Positions 1 through 11,599 are shown, counted from the first letter of the stretch. The stretch is 64,000 nt of DNA from Undaria pinnatifida (GCA_012845835.1 JABAKD010000030.1:9833805-9897804), one strand, 5' to 3'. The notes: generated by a model not told the origin, from the letters alone. A program made the numbers and translations.

Positions 1-657
1 AGCGCATGCAGCACACAAATCACTGCCAAAGAGGAACTCGTTTCTTGTCGAATCAACAACCATCAAAACAACAAAATAACAGCTGGTCTGACCCCAACCC
101 TTTGGCTTGTCGTTTATGGCGAGATTCAATCGTTCCCGCCTCACCATTAATTACGTCGCCCGTCATGAACATTATGTGGTAGTATCATCCACCGTTTACA
201 CTTGAAGCCTTCGTCTACCATCACACCTGCCTGCCTGCCTGCCTAACGCATATCTTGTGTGTATGGAGCAATCACTCGACGCAATTCGTGCAGCGACGTT
301 CAACCAAAAAACCCACCCGAAAATTTGATCACGCAGCAGTCTTCACCCGGACACACCTGGCCTGCTCGACATCGCAGCGTCCACATTGACTTCGAGCAGT
401 TTCGCCACAAAAGTCGCATACGATATACATAAGATACCCGCCCGAACAAGTTCAATACAACACGGTAAACGAAGAATAATAACAGTTAGTTACCTCGCCA
501 CGCCAAAAAAACACGGCGGATCGGCACTCCTCGGCTCGAGAGGAATCACGGCAACGCGGAGACCGAACGGTAACAGACGAAGAACTAGTGCCGTAAAGCA
601 AAACAAGACATCACTCAGGTCCACAGTTTCGGGGCAGACCATTGACGCAAAACACAC
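1..657. other. Downstream of FYVE gene, nothing recognised
   Basis: This is the 3' flank of the minus-strand FYVE gene. It has a short CTGC repeat near 228-243 and no convincing coding stretch. It presumably contains the 3' UTR, but no poly(A) signal stands out. Confidence 0.3.
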
Positions 658-1716
658 CTACCCCGACCCAAAGCCGTGCGCCCACGGCCTCTCACTCGGG
701 AAACCTAGCTCCACCGGTTTTTCACGCGAAGCCCCGCCCCTCTCGACAACCCCGTTGGTGGGGCCACTGCCGCCACCCCCTCCCCTCCGCAGGTGCGCCT
801 CGTAGTCGTCCCCAGGCTCGGTGGAGCTGGCTGTGGACAACGATGACCCGAAATCCCTTTCAAGCTTCAGCTTCGGCGGGCTTTCTAACGCCCTCTCCCG
901 ATGAGCCACCGAATGGCCGGCGGGGGGTGACGACCAACCTCCCCGCCAATCTCTTCCCACAGAATCTCCAGCGGCGACCCCACTTTGGACTTCCCGAGAA
1001 AGGGCGGCGGACGAAGTGGGCGATCGCGGTGGTTGCCCCCGCGCTCTCCGTCGCGGCAGCACCTCCGCCCCACCCTGTGTAGATCTGACGGGTGATCGCG
1101 GAGGAAAACCGGAAGCCGCCCGCGCTTCACCCGTCGGTCCAAGCGAGGAAAGGGAAGGGTTTCCGCCTCCCCCACCGTCGCGGCCTCGCGCGGGGTGAGA
1201 TGCTCCCTCAAGTTGATCTCTTCCGGCGCCTCGTGCTTTCGCCCTCGCTACCTCGGCCGTCGCTGTCGGAGTCACCGACTTCGAAGATTCCCCAGAGCGC
1301 CCTGCCCGTGCTGCCTCTCGCGACCGCACGGGCGTGGTGGGAGCAGCGACGACCTCGATCAGAGAAACGAGCGCGGACAGAAATCCACCATCCTTTTTCC
1401 GTTGTCGCTCGTCGTCATCTTCTCGATGTTTTCGGAGGGGACTCGGCGGCTGCGGCGGGACGTACGCGGCCCCAGCCGAGCACGCGTCCGCATCCGACGC
1501 CACCACAGTGGGGGAAAGTCCGTCGGCGAGCCCGCGAGCGGTGGTCGGCGAGAGGCTTACCATGGTCGTTACGTCCTCCAGCAAGGGCGACGGGAGCGGC
1601 GCGGCCCCTTCCAGCACGCACGACCAGCACAGCTTGAGGGATCGGTCTCCCGGGGGCACCTCCGTGGGAGGGGCGTGGGCGCTGCAGTACACCTGGCCGC
1701 AGCCTCTGCAGTGATG
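658..1716 (-). CDS. FYVE gene, terminal exon
   Basis: The acceptor is a T-rich tract ending ATCAG at 1717-1719. The exon starts with codons for HHCRGCGQVYC, the second half of the FYVE finger, and reaches the last Cys pair (CWSC) about 30 residues later. It then stays open to a TAA stop at 658-660. The tail carries an acidic/basic stretch (REDDDERQRKKD) and a Gly run near the C-terminus. The tail resembles no family I recognise and is probably disordered. Confidence 0.82.
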   Translation of the reverse strand, partial: HHCRGCGQVYCSAHAPPTEVPPGDRSLKLCWSCVLEGAAPLPSPLLEDVTTMVSLSPTTARGLADGLSPTVVASDADACSAGAAYVPPQPPSPLRKHREDDDERQRKKDGGFLSALVSLIEVVAAPTTPVRSREAARAGRSGESSKSVTPTATAEVARAKARGAGRDQLEGASHPARGRDGGGGGNPSLSSLGPTGEARAASGFPPRSPVRSTQGGAEVLPRRRARGQPPRSPTSSAALSREVQSGVAAGDSVGRDWRGGWSSPPAGHSVAHRERALESPPKLKLERDFGSSLSTASSTEPGDDYEAHLRRGGGGGSGPTNGVVERGGASREKPVELGFPSERPWAHGFGSG

Positions 1717-4700
1717 CTGATAAAAAAAGTTGCAATACAACGGGTTTTCACGAATCGGCCGCGAGAGCGCAAGAGTAAGAAACGGGGGAGGCAAGGTCAG
1801 CCAAGAGGCATCCGAGAGTAGTACAGGATGCCGCCACCCTCGCCAAAAGGACCCCCATACGCTGCGACATGCACCTCCGGCACATTCAAAAAACAAAGCG
1901 CAGCTGTGTACTGATGGTCTGCAAAGTTGGGCACGGAACGCTGGGCATTAATCTAGTCCCGCAACAGCTGAATCCCTGAGAAATGCACCAACATTCTTGA
2001 GGAAAAACTGCTTGGAATTAGTACAAATGTCTTGGCAATGGTGAAAGGGTTGAACGCCACCGCAGCAACAACACCCAAAAACACGTATCTGCTTCTCGCG
2101 GTCCCCTTACCCTGAATACGTTGAGGGAGAAGAGGATGAAGCACTCCGGGCAGCACCACGTCTGATCGCTGTCCTCCCACGGCACTCCCGATTCCGCCAT
2201 CACCCAGCTCATTCGCCGGTGTAGCTCCGTCGAAAACGCCGCTCGCATAATGACGGGGTTGAAGTACTCGCCATGCATCCCTGAAGCAGATGGTTGAAGA
2301 GCGGACGGGCCACGGTTAGCGTCATTCATCGGGGGGGGGGGGGGGGAGGGGGGGCAGCTGGGTGGTACACCCTTACTGAGAAACTTCATTTTAGCTTCAG
2401 CCCGAATCTGCGAAAAAAAACTACGTGTCTGGAAGGAGCTAAACCTTCGAATAGTATACACCATGATGCACTCGGACGCGCCCGCAGCTACTGATGAACG
2501 TACACACGAGATCCAGAAGCTTCAAAGGGCCTACTTCCACGACAGACGCACGATCAAGGCCAACGCCCTGTCCGCATCGCACGACCCCGTCGATTTGTCG
2601 ATCCTGACAACAGTGCCTACGTTCCCGAAATTCAGCACCCACTTCATCGGCGTGCGACCCTGTGTCTTGTATCAGTGCATCAGGGTACCCCTAGAAGGTC
2701 GGCGACAAGAAAAAAAAAACACTACTAATCCGAGTCACACATTGTGCGGACCCAAGCTTCCGTTCTCTAAAATGCTAACCCTTCTACTGCTGCAGAAAAA
2801 ATCCCCCAAAAAATGCAACTTAAATAGTGTGTCCCAAAAGAAATATCAAAATCTCCGCGTACACTGATATGTAGGTATTTGGCGCTTTATTCTATATCGC
2901 GATATCTGTGTTGGCACTTTGTGCTGTCTGAAACTGAATATGGCGTATTTTCCACACTAGAGTCATCAAGGGCCCAAGACACGAGACGAGACGAAGCAAG
3001 GTTATTTGCCCCGTCCCGTTCGAGACCCAGAGCAGCGTAGGGCACCAGCTGCCAGGGGTGTGAGACGAGGCATGCACGGCATGGGCGAGATAACGTTGCC
3101 TGCAACAACTGCCCGCCACAGTATAAACGCGCGTAAGCCGCGATGGGTCGTGCTTTGAGTTTTGCTTTACATGGTTACTGTTGGGGTAGCTAGGCGGTAG
3201 ACACAATCTAGAAGCGATCGATGCCGATGAACGAACGCAGGCAAGGGGATTGACACAGCAGAGGAATAACTGACTGCTGTGCTCCAGCTAGCTACTGCTG
3301 TGGTGTGCCCTCATCAACTGAAACCAAGCAACAGACACACATCTTGCCCGGGCTCGAAAGCAGGAGCGCCGGTCTGTCAAAGGTTTAATCCAGCCGTCGC
3401 GGTCGTGCGTGATTCATGGTGCCGCGCTGGAGGCTTCATACGTGCAGCGGTTGGTTGTGTGTGCTGTTGGGCAGTTATGTGCTGTGTGTGCTGGCCATGT
3501 GGCTGCAGGTGGGTCTCTGCCACGGGCAGGAACAACAAGTAATCCGCATCTTTCCTCCGAAAAAAAAATCACAAAATATCGCGAAGGTGGGAATTCCCAC
3601 CTACGCGATATTTCGGTGTGTGCGGACCACGTATGGCGAAAATATCCCAACAGCCCGGGGTCGTCTAAAACTCCAGACGCACATAATTCGGCTCTAAACG
3701 ACCAATATCGCGATATTTCCGAGTTTTAGATATATCTAGAAACATCCAATGCAGTTTTAAAGGGTTGTAGAACTCATCGTCTGTACATAGTCGTCGAGAG
3801 TGTTGTTCTCGCATCAACTCGCACATCCAAGTCCGTGGGCACAGGACAGGCTCCACTCGCTCTGAAGCGGAAGAATGTTGACGGAGGCCGATTCGAAAAC
3901 TGGTCGTTGCTAGAGCCATTAGAGCCATTCACGAAAGAACCCACAGCACACTAACTTGGAATCTCAATCAATTCAGTTCAAGGTGTTTCCTCTCGGTTCT
4001 TACCATACTTGACTGCGACACTAAACCTGGTAAAGCGTACTGGGTCATCGACTCGGTTCCAGTTTTTCCCTCTAGGCTCCATGGCATACTTTGACACCGA
4101 CGAGGCTTTATCCTGGCAATGCGTACTGGGACATCCAATCGGCTCGAGACGTTTCCTCTCAACTGTATGGCCTGTCGAGGTACTTGTTTTATATCGATGA
4201 GGCTTTCCTGGACGCGGTCATATATCATCTCGTACCTAAGCTTTTGATGGGACCGCCCCAATCGCCCCCAGGGCGAGCCTTGCGAAGCGACAGCCCCATC
4301 TCCTCCTCCATGTGGTGCTGAAGCCACGTCTGCAAAGCGGGCAGATGTGGATCGGGCAGGAACCGGTTTATGATCGAGAACGCGCGGGGGGAGGGTGATC
4401 ATCGCCTACGCGGTATAAATACGAAAATGGCGACATCGACCATAGCGACGGTCGGCAACGGAGCTATCTGGTACCCACAGGCCGGCTCGCATTGAACGTT
4501 CAAAAGCATTTCAGCGTTCAAAGTTCACGCCGTTTTTGAGAGGTTGACTCTGAAATGTTGAACACGTGTTCCATGGGCCCCTACGAAACCGTTACCGAAC
4601 GGGGTGTGTTCTTTATATCTTGTAATTCGTATTCTTTAGGGGGTGTTTGGGCCTGTTTCCTTAGACTTCGATTTTCTGGCGAACAAAAAAAAACAACCCG

Positions 4701-7668
4701 TTCGTTACGTTCGGTAGGGACGTTTACAAGAAGTGAGCTGTTTCAGGGTCCAAAACCGTTGCTTACGGCAAGGCGATAGTTCAAAAAAAAGTTGCGAAGT
4801 GTTTTCGTTAGACTTTGTTGAAGAGATTGCCGTACCGTCGCTGTGGGCCAAAAAAAGATTAAAAATATGGTTCTGTTTCCCTTTTGTCAAGCGACCCAAT
4901 TGGTCAATTTTCGTCAAGCCTCGGCCAACGTTGTCCACCAACCACGATTGACCTTCGATCTCGAGAAGGACAACCCACGACCACCCCTCTTCGTCCCGGA
5001 CAAGGTCACACGAGTGTAGGTCGCCGAATAATTCATGTTGACCCATGCTCTAGGGCGTGATAGGTTGCCCGCGTTGTCCAGTGGTCTTCCGTCAAATCCC
5101 CTCAAAGTTCTGCGTTTTGCCCATTGAAAGGCAATCGAGAGTTTTCGTCTCTGTTTTCCACACACCAGCCGCCTAAAGTATGTTCAACACAAGCCTGGTC
5201 GGCGCCTGCAACACATCACCAGACGTGCTGTGAGCACTGCTATACACCAACGGTGGGTCGGGGCCCCTAACGAGCTCGTCATGTTCAGATTTCACGACGC
5301 TGTCGTCGATTTCGTCGAACAAAGTGTATGGAGCACACGAAATCGCGGCGCCTCTACTCCACGATCTGCTTGAGAATTTCTCACGCACATGTTGGCCAAG
5401 ATCGCTTCCAGAAATCCATTTTCTCCGGAAAAAAGTTTTGAAACTAAAAACTAAAAAATCGGGCCCCAACAGAAACAACCGTCAAGGCAAAGCTTCGCTG
5501 GAATCTTCGGAAATTAAACTTCCAACCTAGACATTGGCTTGCCATTAGCAACGTTCTAACTCCCAAAAACAGCGTGAACTTTTGAATCTTTGTATAAAGT
5601 GTAAAAAAAAGCCGTTGCGTCATAAACACAAAGTTTCGGTGTACAATAGACTTTGGGTATGTTATATTGATCCTACTGTCAATTTTTCATTTATTTTTCC
5701 CGAAAAATATACAGACGTGCGTTGGAGTACTCTAAGCTGGCTTGTTGAGCACAAAAAACGGATCATTACGTTCCTTTTCCATTGAAAACGCCTCACTGCT
5801 ACTGGTCTTTCTCAAGGCCTACGGTTGTTGGAGACACACTTTCGCCGCTAGCTCCAGCTCTAGGACCAATGCTGAAAACCTGGCCATGTCACTCTCTTCC
5901 GCTGGCCATGGGGGTCAGCATGATACCAAATATGTGGCATTCCAATTGATACATCAAGCGGCATGTGCGAGGGAGAAAATATGGGACGTTTTCGGAGCGT
6001 GAACCAGCATGAAAAATACCTACGCGGAGATGTTAGTGCCGTTTGTGTACTACAAAACGATCCTTATATGTACGGGCAGAATGGAACATAGCTACGAGTG
6101 CTACTCGTGTCGATGGAGTATTCCATACACGGGGAGTAAAGACGATGCAACAACCATGGAGGCGGAGGACACACGGGAGGGTCAAGGAGCGCCTATATGG
6201 GCGATCGGTACACAGCCAGCCTGCATTCTTCTCGAACGTATCGATGGGGGAGACATCGGGTCCCCGCCTACCCCACCAACGCACTGGATTTCGTGCGTAC
6301 CGGTCCACACTCGATCCTCCACCACCATCAAGTTCACCTTGCGTTCGTCGCGTTGCGAATATATATATACAGAACTACCACACCATTCGAGAGACCAAAA
6401 CCCTGTTCCGAGCTACCAGATACAGCGGAGGACCCAAAAACGGACGCGATACTAGAAAATAAAAAAACATCACCTCATCCTCCCGCACGGACAACAAAAT
6501 ATATATTCCCCAACCCGTATATACGTATACATACCTGGGCCGGGAAACAGGCACGCACGAAGGCAGCGGAGTTGTCGAATAACTTGTCTCGGTCGCTAGG
6601 GCTCGAGGTCAGCGGTCTTCGCTCCCACGTGCCCAGCAAGACCGACGCCATCGTCGTCCAAGGGCTCGGTGGAGCCCCGAAATCGATGTCCTCCTCCGTT
6701 GTCTTCGACATCCCCGACTCCGCCCGCCGTAGCCCTCCCGGCTTCCATTCCTTATCACCCTCCGAGCGTGAGGTGCCGCCTCTGGCGTTCGCGTTTTTCT
6801 ATTTTCGATTTTGTCAATTTGGGGGCAGAATCGGGGAAGCGAGAGGGACCACCATCAAAGAAAAGTACAAGACATGCCAGGAAACCTGTGAAAAGCTCTG
6901 TCCTCTTTTTTTTAAATGCATACAAGCCTTTCCCCTTACTTTTGAGAGCATTGGTAACCACGAGGGACAACAACAGTAGACGGGAGAAGGCGAAGAGCTG
7001 CACCAAGCGCGACGTACTCGTGTAGTCTTTCATTTTTTTCAGGAAATACAAGAAGCGACCGCGATAACGGCAGAACCTGCGCGACGCGACTGCACAGCAC
7101 AGCCTTCTTCCCGCGGCCAGCGTCACGAATCGTGGCGACACTACGGCGGCGCTCTCGAATCTCCCGCCAACTTCACGCTTTATATAGAAGTGGTACGTAC
7201 AAAGGTTCATCCACCCGTTCTTCCCAACGATTCATGTTCACGCGGATTACTCTTTCATCTCAGCTCAAGCTCGAGCCGGGGCCCTCTGCCCTTCACGACT
7301 GCCAGCCATCCAATCAAGCCCGCCAAATACACCCGCCCCTCCCCCTGCCCCCCCCCCCCCCGCTCCCCCGATGTTTCACAACCTTGCGCCCCCCTCACCT
7401 CGCTGAACAACGACTCCCAGTTATCTCCGATGGCGCTCCCCAGCTCCCATCTGGTGCTCCCTAGAGGGCTCCCACCCTCGCTACTCGCGATGCCACCATT
7501 CGATCCGCCCGACGAAGCCGACGTGGCGCCCGCCCCAGCGTTATCGCTCTCCGCAACGCCTCGGGGGAGGTTGAGCCTCCCCACGCAGTAGTGCTTCTTC
7601 AAGCACGTGCTGCAGAACGTGAGGTTGCACGTGCCGCACGGCTTTGGTTTCGGCAGCTTGACGTTACA
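658..7668 (-). CDS. FYVE zinc-finger protein, five recognised exons
   Basis: FYVE domains bind phosphatidylinositol 3-phosphate on endosomal membranes. Exons read on the minus strand: 7668-7399, 6759-6535, 4329-4236, 2280-2111 and 1716-658 (stop at 660-658). All junction phases agree (0, 0, 1, 0) and the joined frame is 605 codons plus stop. The FYVE finger is split exactly by the last intron: exon four gives CPEC then FSLNVFR, exon five opens with HHCRGCG, restoring the RHHCRxCG signature. The expected pairs follow, ending in LKLCWSC. The sixth zinc ligand is His (YCSAH) instead of Cys. After the finger comes a roughly 300-residue low-complexity tail rich in Ser, Pro, Gly and Arg. The first exon encodes a separate Cys-rich cluster (CGTCNLTFCSTC). 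More 5' exons probably exist. The last two exons are secure; the upstream chain rests on phase, splice sites and coding character. Confidence 0.68.
2111..2280 (-). CDS. FYVE gene, exon with first half of the finger
   Basis: The exon lies between CTTCAG (acceptor) and GTAAGG (donor at 2110). It encodes MHGEYFNPVIMRAAF, a Trp/Asp-containing lead-in (PWEDSD) and then CPECFILFSLNVFR. Ten residues separate the second Cys from HHC once the 394-base intron is removed, the usual FYVE spacing. An ATG at 2278-2276 could be a start if the upstream exons belong to another gene. The phase of the acceptor (two bases before ATG) fits the exon at 4329-4236. Confidence 0.8.
2463..2690. other. GC-rich coding-like block, strand unresolved
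   Basis: On the plus strand this block opens with two ATGs and encodes MMHSDAPAATDERTHEIQKL and on to FPKFSTHFIG with strong GC at third codon positions. On the minus strand one frame is open throughout and another (KWVLNFGNVGTVVRIDKS) also has high third-position GC. It lies in the FYVE-gene intron 4235-2281. It may be the start of an overlapping plus-strand gene, an alternative FYVE exon, or a remnant. Confidence 0.3.
3574..3613. repeat. 40-bp near-perfect palindrome
   Basis: The centre is GGTGGGAATTCCCACC. The arms extend to AAATATCGCG on the left and CGCGATATTT on the right, with only the dinucleotides between breaking symmetry. Shorter TATCGCGATA palindromes occur near 2893 and 3706. 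It sits in an intron of the FYVE gene and looks like a hairpin remnant of a mobile element. Confidence 0.7.
4236..4329 (-). CDS. Candidate FYVE-gene exon (TWLQHHMEEEMG)
   Basis: A pyrimidine-rich tract ending TTTGCAG precedes an open, GC-rich 94-base stretch encoding TWLQHHMEEEMGLSLRKARP and about eleven more residues up to a GTACGAG donor. It enters in phase 0 and leaves in phase 1, matching the donor at 6535 and the acceptor at 2280. No domain is recognised. Confidence 0.5.
4390..6470. other. Intronic AT-rich stretch, no gene recognised
   Basis: This is most of the 2.2-kb FYVE-gene intron. Minus-strand open stretches at 4705-5046, 4914-5165 and 5173-5478 look like broken pieces of a decayed element, but I recognise no transposase, integrase or reverse-transcriptase motif. 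TATATA runs lie near 6360 and 6500. Confidence 0.3.
6535..6759 (-). CDS. Candidate FYVE-gene exon (Ser/Asp-rich)
   Basis: This 225-base stretch encodes GDKEWKPGGLRRAESGMS, an acidic patch (TTEEDIDFG) and ends DNSAAFVRACFPAQ before a good GTATGT donor. Both ends are phase 0. The acceptor (CTCGGAG) is weak, so the 5' end is uncertain. The composition looks coding but no domain is recognised. Confidence 0.45.
7399..7668 (-). CDS. Candidate FYVE-gene exon with Cys-rich cluster
   Basis: After CCATCCCAG the exon encodes CNVKLPKPKPCGTCNLTFC followed by STCLKKHYC, seven closely spaced Cys residues suggesting a zinc-binding module, then a Gly/Ser/Ala-rich linker ending NWESLFSE before a GTGAGG donor. 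The frame is open further upstream with two extra Cys, so the exon may start beyond 7668. The pattern is not a canonical RING or B-box. It could be a second finger of the FYVE protein or a separate gene. Confidence 0.5.
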
Positions 7669-7710
7669 CTGGGATGGGCACGCGCACGCCGCGGAGGGTG
7701 GGCGAGCCAA

Positions 7711-9380
7711 CGGGCACCGATAAGGTAAATATTATCCGTTCACAATTTGCACCCATGTGTTTCAAGACAAACTGCTTGGAAATAGTGTGCACGTACATTT
7801 TTCGAGTAGTAAAAGGGTTTACATTTCGTTAAAATCATTTTTGAGAACCCCACCGGCATTGCGAGGCCCATCTACTTGGGAACAGATATAGGATTTTTTT
7901 CCAGTATGATACTTGAGTGAAATTAGGGCGGAAAGACGAAGGGCAAACGAAAGAATGCGCCCTACGAGCTTCATGATGGCCGTCGCTCCGTTTGCTCGCG
8001 CCGTCGCTCGGTCGATCAACACAGCGAAGGTCACCTGTGCTGCCGGATTACTATCAATAGTAGGACTTCTGTATACCGGGTACGCAGTAGCAGTATTAAT
8101 ACTGGGTAAACGCTAACTAATAGTTATAGCAGTACGATTCGCCCGCCGTCGCGAGCGGGAGAAGGGTAAGAAAACTACTACTTTATTGGCCAATAGCGGC
8201 CGGCCAAGACAGGCACCGCCCACCATCCGCCACACGGCACAGCCCGTTGCCGTCGCCAAGACAACATCCGCCGCGGCGGTCACCGACAGCGCCCAGTCCC
8301 AACGCCAAGCACCGCTGCTGCTGTGCGTGCGCCCTGGTCTTTACTTATCCCACGGCAAGGGTTGCGCTTTTTGGGCCGGGCCAAACGTTTTTCAACACGT
8401 TTCTCAAAATATTTCTCAACATGTTTTTCAACGTGTTTCTCAACATGTTTCTCAACATGTTTCTCAAGCGTGGAACTTGCATTCGTTTTGGAACTATTTA
8501 TAGCACATCGAGATGTTGGTCGTGTTGCGCGAACGAACAACGAATGCCTTCCAAGTCATGTTTCGGGTGATGATGATGGACGATGTCGATATTGAGCTCC
8601 TCATGTTGGGAGCTCTGAAAAATCTCCTGCTGCACTCCTAACGTCGGAATAATGTCCTTAGCAATCTCACGCCCTCTAATGGACTACTTGGCATTTCAAT
8701 TGAAAAAAAATAACGCCCTCGCGTGCTCACACGACACAAGTCTTGGGGAGTAAGTCGCTCCCTGAGGCAGTCGGTCAGATGCAAGCAGTAACGAAAAATT
8801 ACTGCTCTGCGGTACCGCGCCTAGTGCACAGCGCTTAATCGTAACTACTAATAGTCATGTATAGAGAGCTGAACCCACACCCAACTTCATAATATCCACA
8901 CGTGCAATACACAACACGAGCGGCCGACGTCTCGCGCAGCCGCCAAAAACCTCAATCGGTCGGAATTTGCAGCTGGCGCAATTTTGGAAAACACTACAAG
9001 GCGCTTCGATCCCCGGGCGGCATTCGCCACCCGCTACGCTTGCTCAGGAATGAAAAATGCAAAAACTATGTGAAGCGGACAGAGGCTCACGATTGATGCA
9101 GGTACAAACTGACGACTTTGAAAATTCCAAGAGTCCCGCCGCCATGCTCCCACGAAAACAGCCCGGACGCCACATGCATGAGTATACCGTCTGCGCATGG
9201 TCGCTTGCTTTAAGCGCTCGTGATAATTTTGTCTGTTTCGAAGTTTGTTTACGAGTAGAGAGTTTTTTTCGTCTCTTTCTAGGATGCCGAATCGGCGCGG
9301 ACGGTACTCGTAGGTGTGCTGGATGTCGTGGGTGAGGAAAAAAAAAATCACACAAGCCAGTCACCCTTTCAAGTTCCATA
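7711..9380. other. Upstream flank of FYVE exons, one minisatellite
   Basis: No coding region is recognised. A segment near 7765-7790 (CTATTTCCAAGCAGTTTGTC on the minus strand) resembles one in another FYVE-gene intron near 1990-2015, so it is probably a small dispersed repeat. Further 5' exons of the FYVE gene may lie here but cannot be assigned. Confidence 0.3.
8387..8468. repeat. 12-bp minisatellite (TTTCTCAACATG)
   Basis: About seven tandem copies of a 12-base unit, TTTCTCAACATG with a few substitutions. Because 12 is a multiple of three, both strands stay open across it, creating spurious repetitive reading frames. Confidence 0.75.
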
Positions 9381-9384
9381 CTCA

Positions 9385-10500
9385 AATTATTATAAAAATA
9401 AAAATACACTCCAGCTGTGAGATCGAAGATTTAGTCGAAACTCATCTTTGCAAGCCGTGTGTGTTACTCCGATCGCGCGCATTACGAGTTGTGTGTCCTC
9501 ATTAAGGATATAGGTCGGCGACTCCCCTTGGAACTACAGTGTAGCTATCAGGGTCAACAGGTTGTTGTTAGTCAGTCTGTGCGCGGAAACTATAAAACAC
9601 GTTTTGAGGGAGACAAAATCTGACAGCTGTGGGAGGAAATGCATCAGTTTATCAAGTGTATCCTGCAAGTCGTATAACCGGTGAGGGAGGGGCGGAGTTT
9701 TCAAGGGCGTGGGGGCATGGGTTTGAACAAGAGGGAGCGGGGGGGGGGGGGGATGGGCGGGGCAACTCAAAATGTGCGTGGAAACTATAAATACTTCAAG
9801 GGAAGAAATCTGACGGTTTTGGAAGGAATGCACCAGTTTATTATGTATATAGTGTAAGTCGTACAATCAGTGAGGAGAGGGCGTAGTGTTCGAGGGGGTG
9901 GGGGGGGGGGGGGCAGGGGCAAAAGGGTTTTTAACAGCTTTAGGTCGCACAGATGTAGGGGTTTGCTATACGCGTGGTGCTGGTCTGGGCGATGGTGCGG
10001 GTGGTGGGGAAGGACGGGGCATTGGGGGGGGGGATGAATTGGAGCAGCGGCATGGTGCCTCTAGAAAGATAATGAGGTGGTTTCGATGTTAGTGGGGCGT
10101 TTGAGCAAGAGGGAGCGGGGGAAAAAAAAGGGGGGGAGTTTGGGAGTTTGGGGGTTTGGGGGGGGGTTAAGAGGTTTAGGTCGCATGTATGTAGGGGCTT
10201 ACTGTACGCGTGGTGCTAGGTCTAGGCGATCGTGCGGGTGGTGGGGAAGGAGGGGGTGTTGGGGGCGGGGGGGAAAGGATTAAAGCTACGTCATGGATGG
10301 CTAGAAAGATAATGTGATATCAGCTGGCTGGTAGTGTTTACTACTCTGGCAGATTTTGATTTTAGGTGGGGAGTTTGAACAAGAGGGATCGGGGGGGGCG
10401 GGGGGCGGGCGGGACACTTCAATATGTGCGCGGAAACTATAAATCCTTGAAGGAGACAAATAATCAAAGTACATGTCATATCTAGACGGCGGTCCGTCAT
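9385..10500 (+). mobile_element. Foldback-type repeat, long poly(G)-punctuated copy
   Basis: The copy begins with the family terminus (ATAAAAATAAAAATACACTC then CAGCTGTGAGATCG). It then runs through repeating 200-250-base modules. Each contains GGAAACTATAAA, a CTGACAGCTGTGGAAGGA-like box, TAAGTCGTA and GGTGAGGGGAGGGCGG, and ends in a 10-14-base G run. Modules occur at about 9590, 9770, 9950, 10190 and 10330. No open frame is present. Other copies in either orientation are listed separately. Confidence 0.6.
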
Positions 10501-10534
10501 AGGGCAAAGTGTCAGCGGTACTTGGACAAAAACA

Positions 10535-10875
10535 AATTAGTTGGTGACTTTATTACTACTACACATTCGAAGAAAACGAGGAAAACAGGACACAAAAAAT
10601 AATCGTACGCTGTTGTGCAAAAGAGAATAAAACAAACAACAAAAAATCAATCCCACATGAACAGAGGAAAGCAAATGAAATATCTGGTACCTGCTATCAG
10701 CGTACCGAGTACGAATAACACAGCACGAATAGCACAGCAAAAGCCAAGCCAAAAGAAGAAAACAGGAACTACAGCAGTACAAAACACAACAAAACAGAAA
10801 ACCGGAAGGAGGTTCCTGCTTGAAATGAGACAAAAAAAGAAGCAAAAACGAAGCACAAATACGCTCAAAATAAAA
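10535..10875 (+). repeat. Dispersed repeat family D
   Basis: A-rich sequence with landmarks GAGGAAAGCAAATG followed by GTACGAATA. Related copies occur at about 18750-18960 and 28530-28700 (plus) and 48785-48925 and 55840-55960 (minus). There is no coding potential. It is probably an old mobile element. Confidence 0.45.
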
Positions 10876-10912
10876 GATGCGTGAAATTTTTTAAAATAAA
10901 GCAACTTTCCCT

Positions 10913-10984
10913 GACTCTGCGAGGCTCGAACTCATGTCCTCAAACTTGAAAGTCTGCCATCTTCATGATTTGACCAAAATACCA
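10913..10984 (-). repeat. tRNA-like segment, probably a SINE head
   Basis: On the minus strand the segment ends with GAGTTCGAGCCTCGCAGAGTC, which resembles a B-box and T-arm. An A-box-like TGGTCAAATCATGAAG lies upstream. The acceptor ends do not pair, so a functional tRNA is unlikely. Confidence 0.35.
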
Positions 10985-11094
10985 AAGATTCATACACGGA
11001 TCGATCCGGGAAAAACGATCTTCCCGTCGGCAATTGAGAGAGGAGGATGGCCGAGAGGTGGGAGAATATGCCGTGGGCGACCTCGGGAGTTACC

Positions 11095-11275
11095 GACATC
11101 ACGGTACGTGGTTCAATAAACCACAGTTGTGAGATGAAGGGCTTTGTTGAAACCCATCGTTGCAAGCTGCGTGCGATACTTCGATCGCGCGTGTCACAGG
11201 TGTATGTCTTCATAAAGGATATAGGTCGGCGACTCTCGTTAGTGCTAGCTATTCTACTCCCTTGGTCAACAGGGT
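11095..11275 (+). repeat. Foldback-family fragment
   Basis: This stretch matches the terminal part of the foldback family (CAGTTGTGAGATGAAGG, AACCCATCGTTGCAAGC, GGATATAGGTCGGCGACTC, TCAACAGGGTGAT) with more divergence than other copies. It lacks the poly(G) modules. Confidence 0.55.
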
Positions 11276-11599
11276 GATTTTACAGAAACCTACGACTATG
11301 AATACGTACTTGTAACGACGTTACTCAGTCGGTCGGACTCATAGCTGACGAATTCGATTCAACTTTTACAAGATCAAAAAGCTGTGTCCATGCCCTACGC
11401 CCACCCACCTGAAGGCAAACCAGTCCCCGGAGAACGAATAGCGCCGCAGGCCCGACGGCAACGCCAGCTATACACCGATGCATCACCGCGAGAAATCAAC
11501 ACACGACGCCAAACACGAGGGGGGGAGGGGGGGGGGCATTCTTACGGAAGAAAGCTTGGCCCAACAAAAAATATATACAAGCTTGATTTCCGTACCACA

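Noticed and set aside
386-1821. Several plus-strand open frames of 120-210 codons opposite the FYVE terminal exon
   Set aside because: They are shadows of the GC-rich minus-strand exon; none shows a domain, and the minus frame carries the FYVE signature.
6197-6979. Plus-strand open frame of 260 codons
   Set aside because: Low-complexity composition with no domain; the minus strand has the phase-compatible exon at 6759-6535.
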